This document shows, one piece after another, positions 8,880 to 16,582 of a stretch of 64,000 nucleotides of DNA. Source of the DNA: Acetomicrobium sp. S15 = DSM 107314 (lineage in GTDB: Bacteria > Synergistota > Synergistia > Synergistales > Thermosynergistaceae). How positions within the stretch are numbered: position 1 is the first letter of the stretch; every line of letters begins with the position of its first letter. Position numbers and translations under genes: made by a program. The stretch covers positions 62,001-126,000 of the forward strand of contig NZ_JADEVE010000273.1 of assembly GCF_016125955.1 (NCBI RefSeq). The letters are read 5' to 3'. The notes beneath the pieces were generated by a model, which was not told where the DNA came from, made no database searches, and worked only from the letters and a program-made list of their open reading frames with translations.

Positions 8880-9836
8880 TTACTTGAGAGACTCTGCTAC
8901 CGCAAACCCTATTTCCTCATAATAGCGCAGGGCGCCAGGGTGAAGCTTGGCCACCAGAAGGTTTACATCCTCCATTTGGATCAGCTTCATGGCCGGATGG
9001 GCCTTCTCCCAAACATCTCTATTCTCCCAGAAGGCTTTGGTTATCTTATATGCTACTTCCTCTGAGAGGTCGGCAGTTGTGTAAGCGCCGACTATTTCAC
9101 CTATGGTCTTAACGTCGTAGTCTACGCCTTTATATGTCCCCGCCGGTATGATGCGGCGGGCGAATGACTCCGAGACTTTCTCGTAATCGGCGTCTTCCAG
9201 CTCCAAGAGCCTGATGGGCGTCGTAGCCGCGATCTCCGAGATCATGCCGGCTGGCACAGAACTCGACGTGGCGAATCCTACAGCTCTATTATTTTTGACC
9301 GCCTGAACGCCTTCGTTCAGATCTACCAATACGAGCGTCACTTTGTCTTTGATCCCGATCGCGCCGAATACGCGTTCTGTAACCTTAACCCCTGCGCTTC
9401 CGGCACCGCCTGGAATGAAGCGCTTACCCACCAAGTCTCTTAAGGTTTTTACGCCGCTGTCCTCGCGGACGACCCAGTGCATCACTATGCCGGGAAGCGG
9501 CCAGAGCGTCCTAATTTTTTCGTATCCTCCTTCGCTGAAATCCCCCTTGCCTTGGATGGCGTCAGAGATTAGAGTCGTCGGCGATGTAAAGATGAAGTTC
9601 TCGCGGACTTTGCTCTCTTTGACGTTGGCCATAGAGCCGGGGCTCTCCTCTACCGTTATTTCCACATCCGGCGACCCGGCCATGATCGCATTAGCCTGAC
9701 CCACGGCGAAAGCGTAGTAGGTGGAAGCCTGTCTTGCGCTCTTCAATATCAGGCGCACCTTCTCCTCACCGTGAGACGGGAGGGCTAACGAGCCCGCTAA
9801 ACCTGCCACCAACAATAAAAGCCATACCTTCCTCAT
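8880..9836 (-). CDS. TAXI family TRAP transporter solute-binding protein
   Basis: 318 residues with a signal peptide (about residues 1-23, LALPSHG-EE). Family marks are the N-terminal ARQASTYYAFAVGQANAI, the EESPGSMANVKE segment and GKRFIPGGAGSAGVKVTERV. It binds the substrate in the periplasm for the fused permease encoded downstream. The ATG has AAGGAGGAG at 8 nt. It is the first gene of the operon SBP-permease-Nudix and has a promoter at 9873-9903. Confidence 0.93.
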   Translation of the reverse strand: MRKVWLLLLVAGLAGSLALPSHGEEKVRLILKSARQASTYYAFAVGQANAIMAGSPDVEITVEESPGSMANVKESKVRENFIFTSPTTLISDAIQGKGDFSEGGYEKIRTLWPLPGIVMHWVVREDSGVKTLRDLVGKRFIPGGAGSAGVKVTERVFGAIGIKDKVTLVLVDLNEGVQAVKNNRAVGFATSSSVPAGMISEIAATTPIRLLELEDADYEKVSESFARRIIPAGTYKGVDYDVKTIGEIVGAYTTADLSEEVAYKITKAFWENRDVWEKAHPAMKLIQMEDVNLLVAKLHPGALRYYEEIGFAVAESLK

Positions 9837-9872
9837 CAGTCTCTCCTCCTTGCACTTGGATTCGGTATCGTT

Positions 9873-9903
9873 ATTATAGCTATTCTATGCACCTCTCGGT
9901 CAA
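9873..9903 (-). promoter_or_regulatory. Promoter of the TAXI TRAP operon
   Basis: Minus strand TTGACC (9898-9903), 19-nt spacer, perfect TATAAT (9873-9878). It is back-to-back with the promoter of the molybdoenzyme gene at 9921-9949. The spacer is longer than ideal. Confidence 0.5.
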
Positions 9904-9920
9904 ACCCTCGAGTTGCCTCG

Positions 9921-9949
9921 TTGTGAGTCTTGTCCTCATAGCTTACAAT
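9921..9949 (+). promoter_or_regulatory. Promoter of the sulfite-oxidase-like gene
   Basis: TTGTGA (9921-9926), 17-nt spacer, TACAAT (9944-9949), which would start transcription just before the RBS AAGGGGG at about 9959-9965. It diverges from the TAXI promoter within a 136-bp intergenic region. Confidence 0.5.
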
Positions 9950-9972
9950 TCTACAAGAAGGGGGGATCGCCT

Positions 9973-10566
9973 GTGGACGAGAGGATGGTCGAAAGCCCGG
10001 ACACGAAAAGAAAGGTCAGAGTTCCTCCGGGGCAATACGTGACAGAGAATCTGCCCGTCTTACATTTGGGCTATGTTCCGGAGGTCAGCCGAGAGGCATG
10101 GAAGTTGAGACTTTGGGGGCTCGTGGAAGAGGAAAAGGCGCTCTCCTTCGAGGAATTCGTCTCCCTTCCTCGGGTTAAGGTGCATTCCGATATCCACTGC
10201 GTCACGGGTTGGTCTAAGCTCGATTGCCTGTGGGAGGGCGTTAGCGCACTTGTCCTAAAAGACCTGGTTAAGGTTTTGCCGGAGGCCCGCTTCGCCTTGG
10301 TTCACTCCGCTGACGGCTACTCGACGAACCTCCATCTGGAAGACCTCTTTCAAGAGGATGTGCTTTTAGCCACGCATCTTAACGGTAAACCGCTGCCGCG
10401 CGAATACGGTGGGCCTGTAAGGCTCGTAGTGCCGCGCCTCTACTTCTGGAAGAGCGCCAAATGGATCACCGGAGTTGAGTTTATCGCAGAGGAAACCTTA
10501 GGTTATTGGGAGAACAGGGGCTATCATCCTCACGGCGACCCATGGAAAGAGGAGCGCTACGGTTAG
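9973..10566 (+). CDS. Sulfite-oxidase-like molybdopterin oxidoreductase (YuiH-type, cytoplasmic)
   Basis: 197 residues. The family core is visible: HLGYVPEVSREAWKLRLWG, then DIHCVTGWSK with the molybdenum-coordinating Cys76, and the C-terminal YGGPVRLVVPRLYFWKSAKW followed by ITGVEF. It belongs to the sulfite oxidase/YedY fold family but lacks a Tat signal, haem or dimer domain, so it should be a soluble cytoplasmic molybdopterin protein. The GTG start at 9973 is supported by AAGGGGG upstream; the frame is open further upstream without an RBS. Its stop overlaps the stop of the convergent UxaA-type gene. The substrate is unknown. Confidence 0.85.
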   Translation: MDERMVESPDTKRKVRVPPGQYVTENLPVLHLGYVPEVSREAWKLRLWGLVEEEKALSFEEFVSLPRVKVHSDIHCVTGWSKLDCLWEGVSALVLKDLVKVLPEARFALVHSADGYSTNLHLEDLFQEDVLLATHLNGKPLPREYGGPVRLVVPRLYFWKSAKWITGVEFIAEETLGYWENRGYHPHGDPWKEERYG

Positions 10567-11735
10567 ACGACCGGCCCGAAGGCGCAGATACCTATGCTCC
10601 TGTCGTAGCGCAGCCGCTCTGCGGCCACAGGCTTGCCTGAGGCGACCTCGAGCGCTTCTTTCGCGATAACCTCGCCGATCTCTTGAATGGAGCGCTCTCC
10701 CAAGGTTATGCCGCTCGCGTCTATGTCTATGTGCTCTCGCATCTTGGCCACCTTGTTGGGATTCCCCGCCACCTTTATCACCGGCACCAAGGGAAAGCCT
10801 TGTGGCGCGCCTCCGCCCGTCGTAAATATTATTACGTTAGCCCCTGCGGCAGCGAGGCCGGTTAGGATTTCGCTCTCTTTTCCTGGAGAGTCAAGAATGT
10901 AAAGCCCCGCGTCATTTATGCGCTCGCCATAGCCAAGCACGTCTTTTATGGGTTTCGTGCCGGATTTTACTATGGCGCCGAGCGCCTTTTCCTCTATGGT
11001 GGAAAGCCCGCCTTCGATGTTGCCTGTAGTGGGCTGTGAACCCCGCAGGTCCACTCCCACGCGCAGGATTCTCTCTTCGTATTGCGCGACTATCCTCTGC
11101 AGTTTCTGCCTCGTCTCGTCGTTTACGCACCTTTTGAGCAAGATATGCTCAGCGCCGAAGAACTCGGGCGTTTCGCCGAATACCACAGATCCTCCCCAAT
11201 CTAATGTGATATCGACGGCTTTTCCCGCGGCTGGGTTGGCCGCTATGCCGGATGTGGTGTCTGAAGAGCCGCATTTTACGCCGAGTCGGATCTCACTCGC
11301 CGGGCGAGGCACCCTTTTTTGATTAAATAGCGCCTCTTCCATTTGAGAGACAATCCTTCGACCTTCTACTACCGCTTTTGTCATCCCTCCGCTGCCGTGG
11401 ATTGTCAGCTTCTCGACCCGCCTGCCGCCGGCTTTTATGCCCTCGTAAACTGCCTGAAGATCTGTGGATTCGCACCCCAAGCCTACGAGCAGCGCCGCCC
11501 CCACGTTTGGATTAAGTCCCAACCCTATCAAGGTTTTGGTGACCATCTCAAGATCCGGTTTGAGTTGCCCGCAGCCGCTGTTGTGCAACAATGGGCGGCA
11601 CAGCGTAAACCCTTCGGCTATATCCGCGGCCACTTCGTTAGCGCAGAAGACCGTGGGAATTATGGCTACGTAATTTCTTGTGCCTACGGTCCCGTCTTCC
11701 CTTTTATACCCTAAAAACATTGGCGCCTTCATCAT
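10563..11735 (-). CDS. UxaA-family hydro-lyase, large (catalytic) part
   Basis: 390 residues related to altronate/galactarate dehydratase C-terminal regions. Marks are GYKREDGTVGTRNYVAIIPT, NSGCGQLKPDLEMV, GLGCESTDLQ, KCGSSDTTSGIAANPA and FTTGGGAPQGFPLVPVIKV. These Fe-dependent enzymes dehydrate sugar acids to 2-keto-3-deoxy acids. The start at 11735 follows GGAGGGG on the minus strand. The small SAF domain that accompanies altronate dehydratase, as an N-terminal domain or a separate subunit, is not adjacent. It faces the KDPG aldolase/KDG kinase operon, which would consume its product. The substrate could be altronate, galactarate or another acid. Confidence 0.87.
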   Translation of the reverse strand: MMKAPMFLGYKREDGTVGTRNYVAIIPTVFCANEVAADIAEGFTLCRPLLHNSGCGQLKPDLEMVTKTLIGLGLNPNVGAALLVGLGCESTDLQAVYEGIKAGGRRVEKLTIHGSGGMTKAVVEGRRIVSQMEEALFNQKRVPRPASEIRLGVKCGSSDTTSGIAANPAAGKAVDITLDWGGSVVFGETPEFFGAEHILLKRCVNDETRQKLQRIVAQYEERILRVGVDLRGSQPTTGNIEGGLSTIEEKALGAIVKSGTKPIKDVLGYGERINDAGLYILDSPGKESEILTGLAAAGANVIIFTTGGGAPQGFPLVPVIKVAGNPNKVAKMREHIDIDASGITLGERSIQEIGEVIAKEALEVASGKPVAAERLRYDRSIGICAFGPVV

Positions 11736-11756
11736 CCTATCCCCTCCTACCGGCTT

Positions 11757-11781
11757 ATTATATTCTACCGCTGTCAAGCGG
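11757..11781 (-). promoter_or_regulatory. -10 element and small palindrome upstream of the UxaA-type gene
   Basis: On the minus strand a perfect TATAAT lies at 11757-11762, just before the RBS. A palindrome CCGCT-gtca-AGCGG (11768-11781) sits where the spacer of this promoter would be and could be an operator. No good -35 is at the correct distance; a TTGACA is only 9 nt away. Confidence 0.35.
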
Positions 11782-11841
11782 CGCTTTGGCTGAAAACCCG
11801 TGAGCTTTTTCGATCGGAAAACGAGCTGGGCCAGTTTCCTA

Positions 11842-11874
11842 TTGACACGGAGGAAAGGGTCTGTGTATTATAAT
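11842..11874 (+). promoter_or_regulatory. eda: Strong sigma-70-type promoter of the KDPG aldolase operon
   Basis: Consensus TTGACA (11842-11847) followed after 18 nt by TATTAT (11866-11871), overlapping a perfect TATAAT at 11869-11874. The start of transcription should fall at about 11880, where an inverted repeat begins. Confidence 0.65.
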
Positions 11875-11879
11875 CTCGC

Positions 11880-11918
11880 TGTTTCATATTTAAGATATAG
11901 TTTTTACTAAATGAAACA
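11880..11918. promoter_or_regulatory. Inverted repeat resembling IclR/KdgR-type operator half-sites
   Basis: TGTTTCAT (11880-11887) and ATGAAACA (11911-11918) form a perfect 8-bp inverted repeat with 23 nt between, immediately after the likely transcription start. ATGAAACA is also the left half of AATGA-AACAA-TCATT at 11910-11924. The half-sites resemble the enterobacterial KdgR box (AATGAAAC..GTTTCATT), a regulator of KDG metabolism, which fits the downstream genes. The regulator itself is not identified. Confidence 0.4.
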
Positions 11919-11944
11919 ATCATTGATCAGGAGGTGGCGCAAAA

Positions 11945-12619
11945 TTGAGCATTAAAAAGTACGAGATACTCCAGAAGATACACGAAAAGGGCATCGTCGC
12001 CATCGTCAGGGCAAAAGACGCGGAGACCGGTTCGAAGTTGGCCGATGCCATCTTCGAGGGAGGTATTCCGGCCGTCGAGGTCGCGATGACTGTGCCAAAC
12101 GCCATCGAAATCATGAGAGAGATGGCCAAGGCCTATGGCAGTAAGGGGTTGATATTGGGCGCTGGGACTGTGCTCGATCCTGAGACCGCGCGGCAGTGTA
12201 TATTGGCGGGGGCCGAATATATTGTGGCTCCCAATTTGAACGAAGACGTTGTGAAACTGTGCAACCGCTACGCTGTGCCATGCATGCCAGGTGTAGGAAG
12301 CGTCACAGAGCTGTTGCGCGCCCTTGAGCTCGGCGTCGACGTTGTGAAGGTCTTCCCCGGTGAGGTGCTCGGCCCCAATTTCGTCAAGGCAGTCTTGGGG
12401 CCCGTCCCGTATGCCAAGATGATGCCCACCGGAGGGGTATCGCCTGACAATTTGGACGAGTGGTTTAAGGCCGGGGCTTTCGCCGTCGGCATGGGGTCGG
12501 CACTGACTAAGCCCGGGGGTGTTGAAGGCAACTATGAGGCCGTGAAGCGCACGGCTAAGGAAGTCGTGGAGAAGATCGCCGAGATCAAAAAGAAACTCGG
12601 TGCCAAAAGCTCTAAATAG
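11945..12619 (+). CDS. eda: KDPG/KHG aldolase (2-dehydro-3-deoxy-phosphogluconate aldolase)
   Basis: 224 residues, class I aldolase of the KDPG/KHG family, splitting 2-keto-3-deoxy-6-phosphogluconate to pyruvate and glyceraldehyde-3-phosphate. Marks are IVAIVRAKDAE, GIPAVEVAMTVPNA, LGAGTVLDPE, YIVAPNLNEDV and the Schiff-base lysine Lys135 in VDVVKVFPGEV, then MPTGGVSPDN. The start is TTG at 11945 behind AGGAGGTGG. It is 33 bp before the KDG kinase gene, giving the last two steps of hexuronate/aldonate breakdown. Confidence 0.93.
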   Translation: MSIKKYEILQKIHEKGIVAIVRAKDAETGSKLADAIFEGGIPAVEVAMTVPNAIEIMREMAKAYGSKGLILGAGTVLDPETARQCILAGAEYIVAPNLNEDVVKLCNRYAVPCMPGVGSVTELLRALELGVDVVKVFPGEVLGPNFVKAVLGPVPYAKMMPTGGVSPDNLDEWFKAGAFAVGMGSALTKPGGVEGNYEAVKRTAKEVVEKIAEIKKKLGAKSSK

Positions 12620-12652
12620 GTGCTTTAAATTTTAAGCAAGGAGGCGAAAAGC

Positions 12653-13681
12653 ATGGCCAAAATAGTGACATTTGGAGAGATTATGTTGCGCCTTTCCCCT
12701 CCGGATCACGAAGTGATCTTGCAGAGCCCTGTCTTTGAGGCCACGTTCGGCGGAGCCGAAGCCAATGTGGCAGTGTCGCTCGCAAACCTTGGCGAAGATG
12801 TGAGTTACGTCACCGCTGTCCCGGCGAATCCGCTTGGCGATGCCATGGTGCGGGAAGTGCGCAAGTTCGGCGTATGCACACGCCACGTTAAGCGGAGCGG
12901 CGAGAGGCTCGGCATCTACTTCACCGAGAAGGGTGCCTGCATGCGACCCTCCAAAGTGGTTTACGACAGGGCGCACTCTTCTATAGCCGAGGTAAAGCCT
13001 GGAGATTTTGATTGGGATGCCATCCTCAATGGGGCTGAGTGGTTCCACATTACTGGCATTACGCCGGCCATAGCCAAAGGCACTGCGGAAGTCGCAATAG
13101 AGGCTGTTAAAAAGTGCAAAGAGAAGGGCATCACCGTCTCTTGTGACCTCAATTTCCGAAAGAAATTATGGAAATGGGGAAAGAGCGCTCCCGAGGTGAT
13201 GGGGGAGATCGTGCGATACGCAGATCTTGCCGTCGGCAACGAAGAGGATTGCCAGCATTCGTTGGGCATCCAGGCGGATATAGACGTAACTAAAGGCGAA
13301 CTCGATGTAGAGCAATATAAAAAACTCACCGATAAGGTCTTGAAGACTTTTCCTGACCTTAAGCGCATTGCCATAACCTTAAGAGAGAGCCACAGCGCTG
13401 ATGACAACGACTGGTCAGCCATCCTGGCCGACAGAGAAAACTTTTATGTCAGCAGGAAATATCCCATAAGAGACATTGTGGATCGTGTGGGCGGTGGCGA
13501 CGCCTTCGCTGCGGGCTTGATCTACGGCCTCAGGAATCTATCTTCCCCAAAAGAGGCGCTCGAATTCGCTGTGGCCTTCTCCGCTTTGAAGCACACTATA
13601 CCTGGCGACTTTAATTACGCGTCCAAGGAGGATGCCTTCACCCTTATGAAGGGGGATGTGAGTGGCCGCGTCCAGCGTTAA
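12653..13681 (+). CDS. kdgK: PfkB-family sugar kinase, probably 2-keto-3-deoxygluconate kinase
   Basis: 342 residues, ribokinase/PfkB fold. N-terminal [20 protein letters not shown] and [16 protein letters not shown] are typical of KDG kinases; the C-terminal [16 protein letters not shown] holds the anion hole and catalytic aspartate. It phosphorylates 2-keto-3-deoxygluconate at O6 with ATP, supplying the aldolase encoded just upstream. The RBS AAGGAGG lies before the ATG. Length is slightly above the 310-330 of many KdgK proteins because of an extra segment around residues 195-220. Confidence 0.88.
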   Translation: MAKIVTFGEIMLRLSPPDHEVILQSPVFEATFGGAEANVAVSLANLGEDVSYVTAVPANPLGDAMVREVRKFGVCTRHVKRSGERLGIYFTEKGACMRPSKVVYDRAHSSIAEVKPGDFDWDAILNGAEWFHITGITPAIAKGTAEVAIEAVKKCKEKGITVSCDLNFRKKLWKWGKSAPEVMGEIVRYADLAVGNEEDCQHSLGIQADIDVTKGELDVEQYKKLTDKVLKTFPDLKRIAITLRESHSADDNDWSAILADRENFYVSRKYPIRDIVDRVGGGDAFAAGLIYGLRNLSSPKEALEFAVAFSALKHTIPGDFNYASKEDAFTLMKGDVSGRVQR

Positions 13682-13736
13682 ATAGCGATCGAGTTTAGGT
13701 GAAGGGGCCCGATGCGATCTTGGTCGGCTCCGTAGG

Positions 13737-13772
13737 CGCTCGGCTCGAAGGGTTGTAGTCGGGCGCCGAGTG
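13737..13772 (+). other. Possible hairpin between kdgK and the enolase-superfamily gene
   Basis: CGCTCGGC (13737-13744) can pair with GCCGAGTG (13765-13772), eight pairs with one G-U, loop about 20 nt. It lies in the 136-bp gap and could reduce read-through. The pairing is modest and there is no T-run. Confidence 0.25.
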
Positions 13773-13817
13773 GAGCTTTCGGATAAAGGCCTTGTGTGCC
13801 GAGAAAGGATAGCGCCT

Positions 13818-14921
13818 ATGAAGATAAAAGAAGCTACGACGGGCCTTTACAGAGTCCCGTTGCGAAACCCCCACGCAGACGCGACGCATGGCCATATGAA
13901 CCAGGTTGAGCTCGTAATCGTTAAGCTCTTTACCGACGTAGGGATTGAGGCATCCGGCTACGCCTACACCATAGGCAGAGGCGGCGCTGCCATAAAGGCG
14001 TTGATCGATCAAGAGCTCATACTTCTCCTCTTGAGCGAAGATCCCAGATACGTAGAAAACTTGTGGGAAAAGATGTGGTGGCAACTCCACTGGGTCGGCA
14101 GAGGCGGAGTTGCCACTTTTGCTATAAGTGCTGTAGATATGGCGCTTTGGGATGCGATAGCGAAGGCATCCGGCCAACCCTTAGGTGCTATTTTGGGCTT
14201 GCATAGGGATAGGGTGCCGGTCTACGGGAGCGGCGTAGACTTGAATTTGACGCTGGACGAACTCCTTGAGGAAGTCGGGCGCTTCGTGGAGCGCGGCTTT
14301 ACCGCGGTAAAAATAAAGGTGGGCAAAGACGACCCGGAAGAGGACATAGAAAGGGTTAACGCCGTTAGAAAGCTCCTCGATAGCATGAGAGGAAAGGGAC
14401 GTATAGCTCTCATGGTCGACGCCAACATGAGATGGGATGTGCCAAAGGCCATCACAATGGGGAGGGAGTTTGAGAAGCTCGGCGTGTTGTGGCTTGAAGA
14501 GCCGCTTGTCCCCGACGACGTGGAAGGTCACGCCAAAGTGGCAGAGGCCCTTTCTATGGCTGTTGCGGCCGGCGAGAACTTGCATTCCAAATACGAGTTT
14601 AAGCGCTACATTTCCGCAAGTGCGCTCGACATAGTCCAGCCCGATGTCGTCACGCTGGGAGGCATAACGGAATGGCTCAAAGTGGCCGCCATCGCTGAAG
14701 CGTGGAACCTGCCTGTGGCCACCCATTTCGCTGACGAGATCCACGTGCACCTGCTCTGTGCTATACCGAACGCCATGTATCTTGAGCACCACGCATACAG
14801 GCTCGACGACTACCTGACAAACCCTCTCGTCTTGAAGGACGGATATGCTTTTCTGCCCGATGTGCCCGGCCACGGCGTCTACTTCAACGAAGCCCAACTC
14901 GCTCCACATGTAGTAAACTAA
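13818..14921 (+). CDS. Mandelate racemase/muconate lactonizing enzyme family protein (sugar-acid dehydratase)
   Basis: 367 residues, enolase superfamily. The capping domain is followed by the barrel with the KxK pair in AVKIKVGKDD, metal ligands Asp in MVDANMRWD, Glu in WLEEPLVPDD and Glu in AAGENLHSKY, the Asp in DIVQPDVVTLGG and the late His in VATHFADEIHVHL. This is the mandelate-racemase subgroup pattern, used by many acid-sugar dehydratases. I chose ATG 13818 (AAGGA 8 nt upstream) over a GTG at 13770. It follows kdgK, so the product is probably a 2-keto-3-deoxy acid. The substrate is not determinable by eye. Confidence 0.88.
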   Translation: MKIKEATTGLYRVPLRNPHADATHGHMNQVELVIVKLFTDVGIEASGYAYTIGRGGAAIKALIDQELILLLLSEDPRYVENLWEKMWWQLHWVGRGGVATFAISAVDMALWDAIAKASGQPLGAILGLHRDRVPVYGSGVDLNLTLDELLEEVGRFVERGFTAVKIKVGKDDPEEDIERVNAVRKLLDSMRGKGRIALMVDANMRWDVPKAITMGREFEKLGVLWLEEPLVPDDVEGHAKVAEALSMAVAAGENLHSKYEFKRYISASALDIVQPDVVTLGGITEWLKVAAIAEAWNLPVATHFADEIHVHLLCAIPNAMYLEHHAYRLDDYLTNPLVLKDGYAFLPDVPGHGVYFNEAQLAPHVVN

Positions 14922-14968
14922 TATAGTTTATGGTTATAAATCTTAGTTAATGGGGAGGGGTAGGAAAC

Positions 14969-15985
14969 ATGAAAAGATCAAAAGTAGCAAGTGTAATATT
15001 CATTGTCGCACTATTTCTGATTCTATCTACAGAAGGCATAGGTTTGTGTCAGCAGAAGACGTATCACTGGAGAATAGGGTTTAATACCGTTGAAGGCTCT
15101 GTACGTGACGTGGCAGCAAAGGAATTTAGGAGGATAGTATCCGAGAGGACGAATGGGCAGGTTAAGGTAGATATCTTCCCAGGCGAAATTCTCGGGACCG
15201 AGCAAGAGATGATAGAGGCTGTCATGGTAGGCGCCCTTGATATTCAACTATCTGGCGGAGGTTCTATGCAAAATCTCATTCCGGAATTTGCTGCATCCGC
15301 GCTTCCGTTTGTGGTTCACAATTTCGAAGAAGCATATGCCTTACTCGATGGGCCTTGGGGTGACAAGCTAAAAGCATTAGCGGAAGAGCGCAATTTAAAG
15401 ATATTATCGTTTTGTGATTTAGGATTTGCGCAAATAACCAATAGCAAACGTCCTATTTATACGCCAGATGATTTAAAAGGCGTCAAAATGCGCAGCCCTA
15501 ACGAACCAGTTTCCATAGAAACCTTTAAAGCCCTAGGGGCTGCTGTGTCTACGCTGCCTTTTAGCGAAGTTTATCTTGCTTTAGCACAAAAAGTAGTTGA
15601 TGGACAATTTAATCCACTTGATGCAATATGGGATTCTAAGTTTTATGAAGTTCAAGACTACTTAGCTATAATTAATATATTCTACTATAATGTTAATTTT
15701 ATGATGAACAAAGCCTTGTGGGACAGCCTATCTGATGATCTTCAGAATATAGTTCAAGAGGCTGCATATGCTGCCAGAGATGTCTCTCGCGAATTTTCAC
15801 AGGCTAAGCATGCAGAGATGTTGGAGAAACTTAGGCCACATTTCAAGGAAATTACCTATCCAGATCCAGCTTTATTTCAACAAAAGATTGCACCTTTATA
15901 CCAAGGTACATTTGCAAATATTGTTCCAAAATATGCTATAGATAGCGTTATAAAATTTACAGAAGGTTATAGGAAGAGTAAATAA
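14969..15985 (+). CDS. TRAP transporter solute-binding protein, DctP family
   Basis: 338 residues with a signal peptide (about 1-27). DctP marks are FNTVEGSVRDVAAKEFRRIV, IFPGEILGTEQEMIEAVMVG, LKGVKMRSPNEPVSIETFKA (the conserved carboxylate-binding Arg) and VDGQFNPLDAIWDSKFYEV. It binds an organic acid or amino-acid-like carboxylate in the periplasm. First gene of a DctPQM operon that continues into four amino-acid-type enzymes. The RBS GGGGAGGGG precedes the ATG. Base composition falls to AT-rich from this gene on, unlike the preceding genes. Confidence 0.94.
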   Translation: MKRSKVASVIFIVALFLILSTEGIGLCQQKTYHWRIGFNTVEGSVRDVAAKEFRRIVSERTNGQVKVDIFPGEILGTEQEMIEAVMVGALDIQLSGGGSMQNLIPEFAASALPFVVHNFEEAYALLDGPWGDKLKALAEERNLKILSFCDLGFAQITNSKRPIYTPDDLKGVKMRSPNEPVSIETFKALGAAVSTLPFSEVYLALAQKVVDGQFNPLDAIWDSKFYEVQDYLAIINIFYYNVNFMMNKALWDSLSDDLQNIVQEAAYAARDVSREFSQAKHAEMLEKLRPHFKEITYPDPALFQQKIAPLYQGTFANIVPKYAIDSVIKFTEGYRKSK

Positions 15986-15995
15986 CAGTTATTTC

Positions 15996-16038
15996 GCACG
16001 GTCGGATGTGAATTGTGTTTTTGCACATCCGACCGTGC
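15996..16038 (+). terminator. Intercistronic hairpin between dctP and dctQ
   Basis: A perfect 15-bp stem, GCACGGTCGGATGTG (15996-16010) with its complement (16024-16038), loop 13 nt, no following T-run. It probably stabilises the binding-protein message or limits read-through into the permease genes. Similar hairpins occur at 24099, 38660, 42357 and 62122. Confidence 0.7.
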
Positions 16039-16069
16039 CTGATGATAACAAGATAGGGGCTGATATCAG

Positions 16070-16582
16070 TTGCGTTCAAGGTGCGCTGTGTTGTTGAGCA
16101 AAGCTGGTGTGTGGTTCATTCGCTACGTCAGCATTTTAGTAGAATTGCTTATGGCGATACTTGTTGGAGCAGTGTTTATAGAGGTTGTGATGAGATATCT
16201 CTTTAGCCGCCCTATATCTTCAGTGGCAGAGCTGACTCAAGTTTTATTTCCGTGGATGACATTTTTAGCTGCTATTGAGATTACCAAAAATAATGAACAT
16301 TTGGCTATCACAATATTACGAGATAAACTACCTAGAAAATTAAAGCGCATTAATTTAATTTTTATTAGATTAATAATGATATTCTTCTCGTATTATATGA
16401 TAAAATCCAGCGTTGAGATATCTATGGCTTCAATTACAATAAGATTAGGAGTATTGCGTTTTTTAACAAGAGCTCACTTGTATTCAGCTATGACAGCGGC
16501 ATTTATCGGCATTCTTGTAGTTTTGATATATCAAATTCTGTTGTTAATACTTGATAAAGAATCGGAGGAAGTCAGGACATGA
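16070..16582 (+). CDS. TRAP transporter small permease, DctQ family
   Basis: 170 residues with four hydrophobic helices. Marks are VVMRYLFSRPISSVAELTQV, FPWMTFLAAIEITKNNEHL and the C-terminal helix before a charged tail. It is the small membrane subunit pairing with DctM. The start is uncertain: TTG at 16070 follows AGGGG at a long distance, and a GTG at 16088 is possible. It overlaps the dctM start by 4 bp. Strikingly AT-rich: only 11 of the 60 bases 16321-16380 are G or C. Confidence 0.88.
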   Translation: MRSRCAVLLSKAGVWFIRYVSILVELLMAILVGAVFIEVVMRYLFSRPISSVAELTQVLFPWMTFLAAIEITKNNEHLAITILRDKLPRKLKRINLIFIRLIMIFFSYYMIKSSVEISMASITIRLGVLRFLTRAHLYSAMTAAFIGILVVLIYQILLLILDKESEEVRT

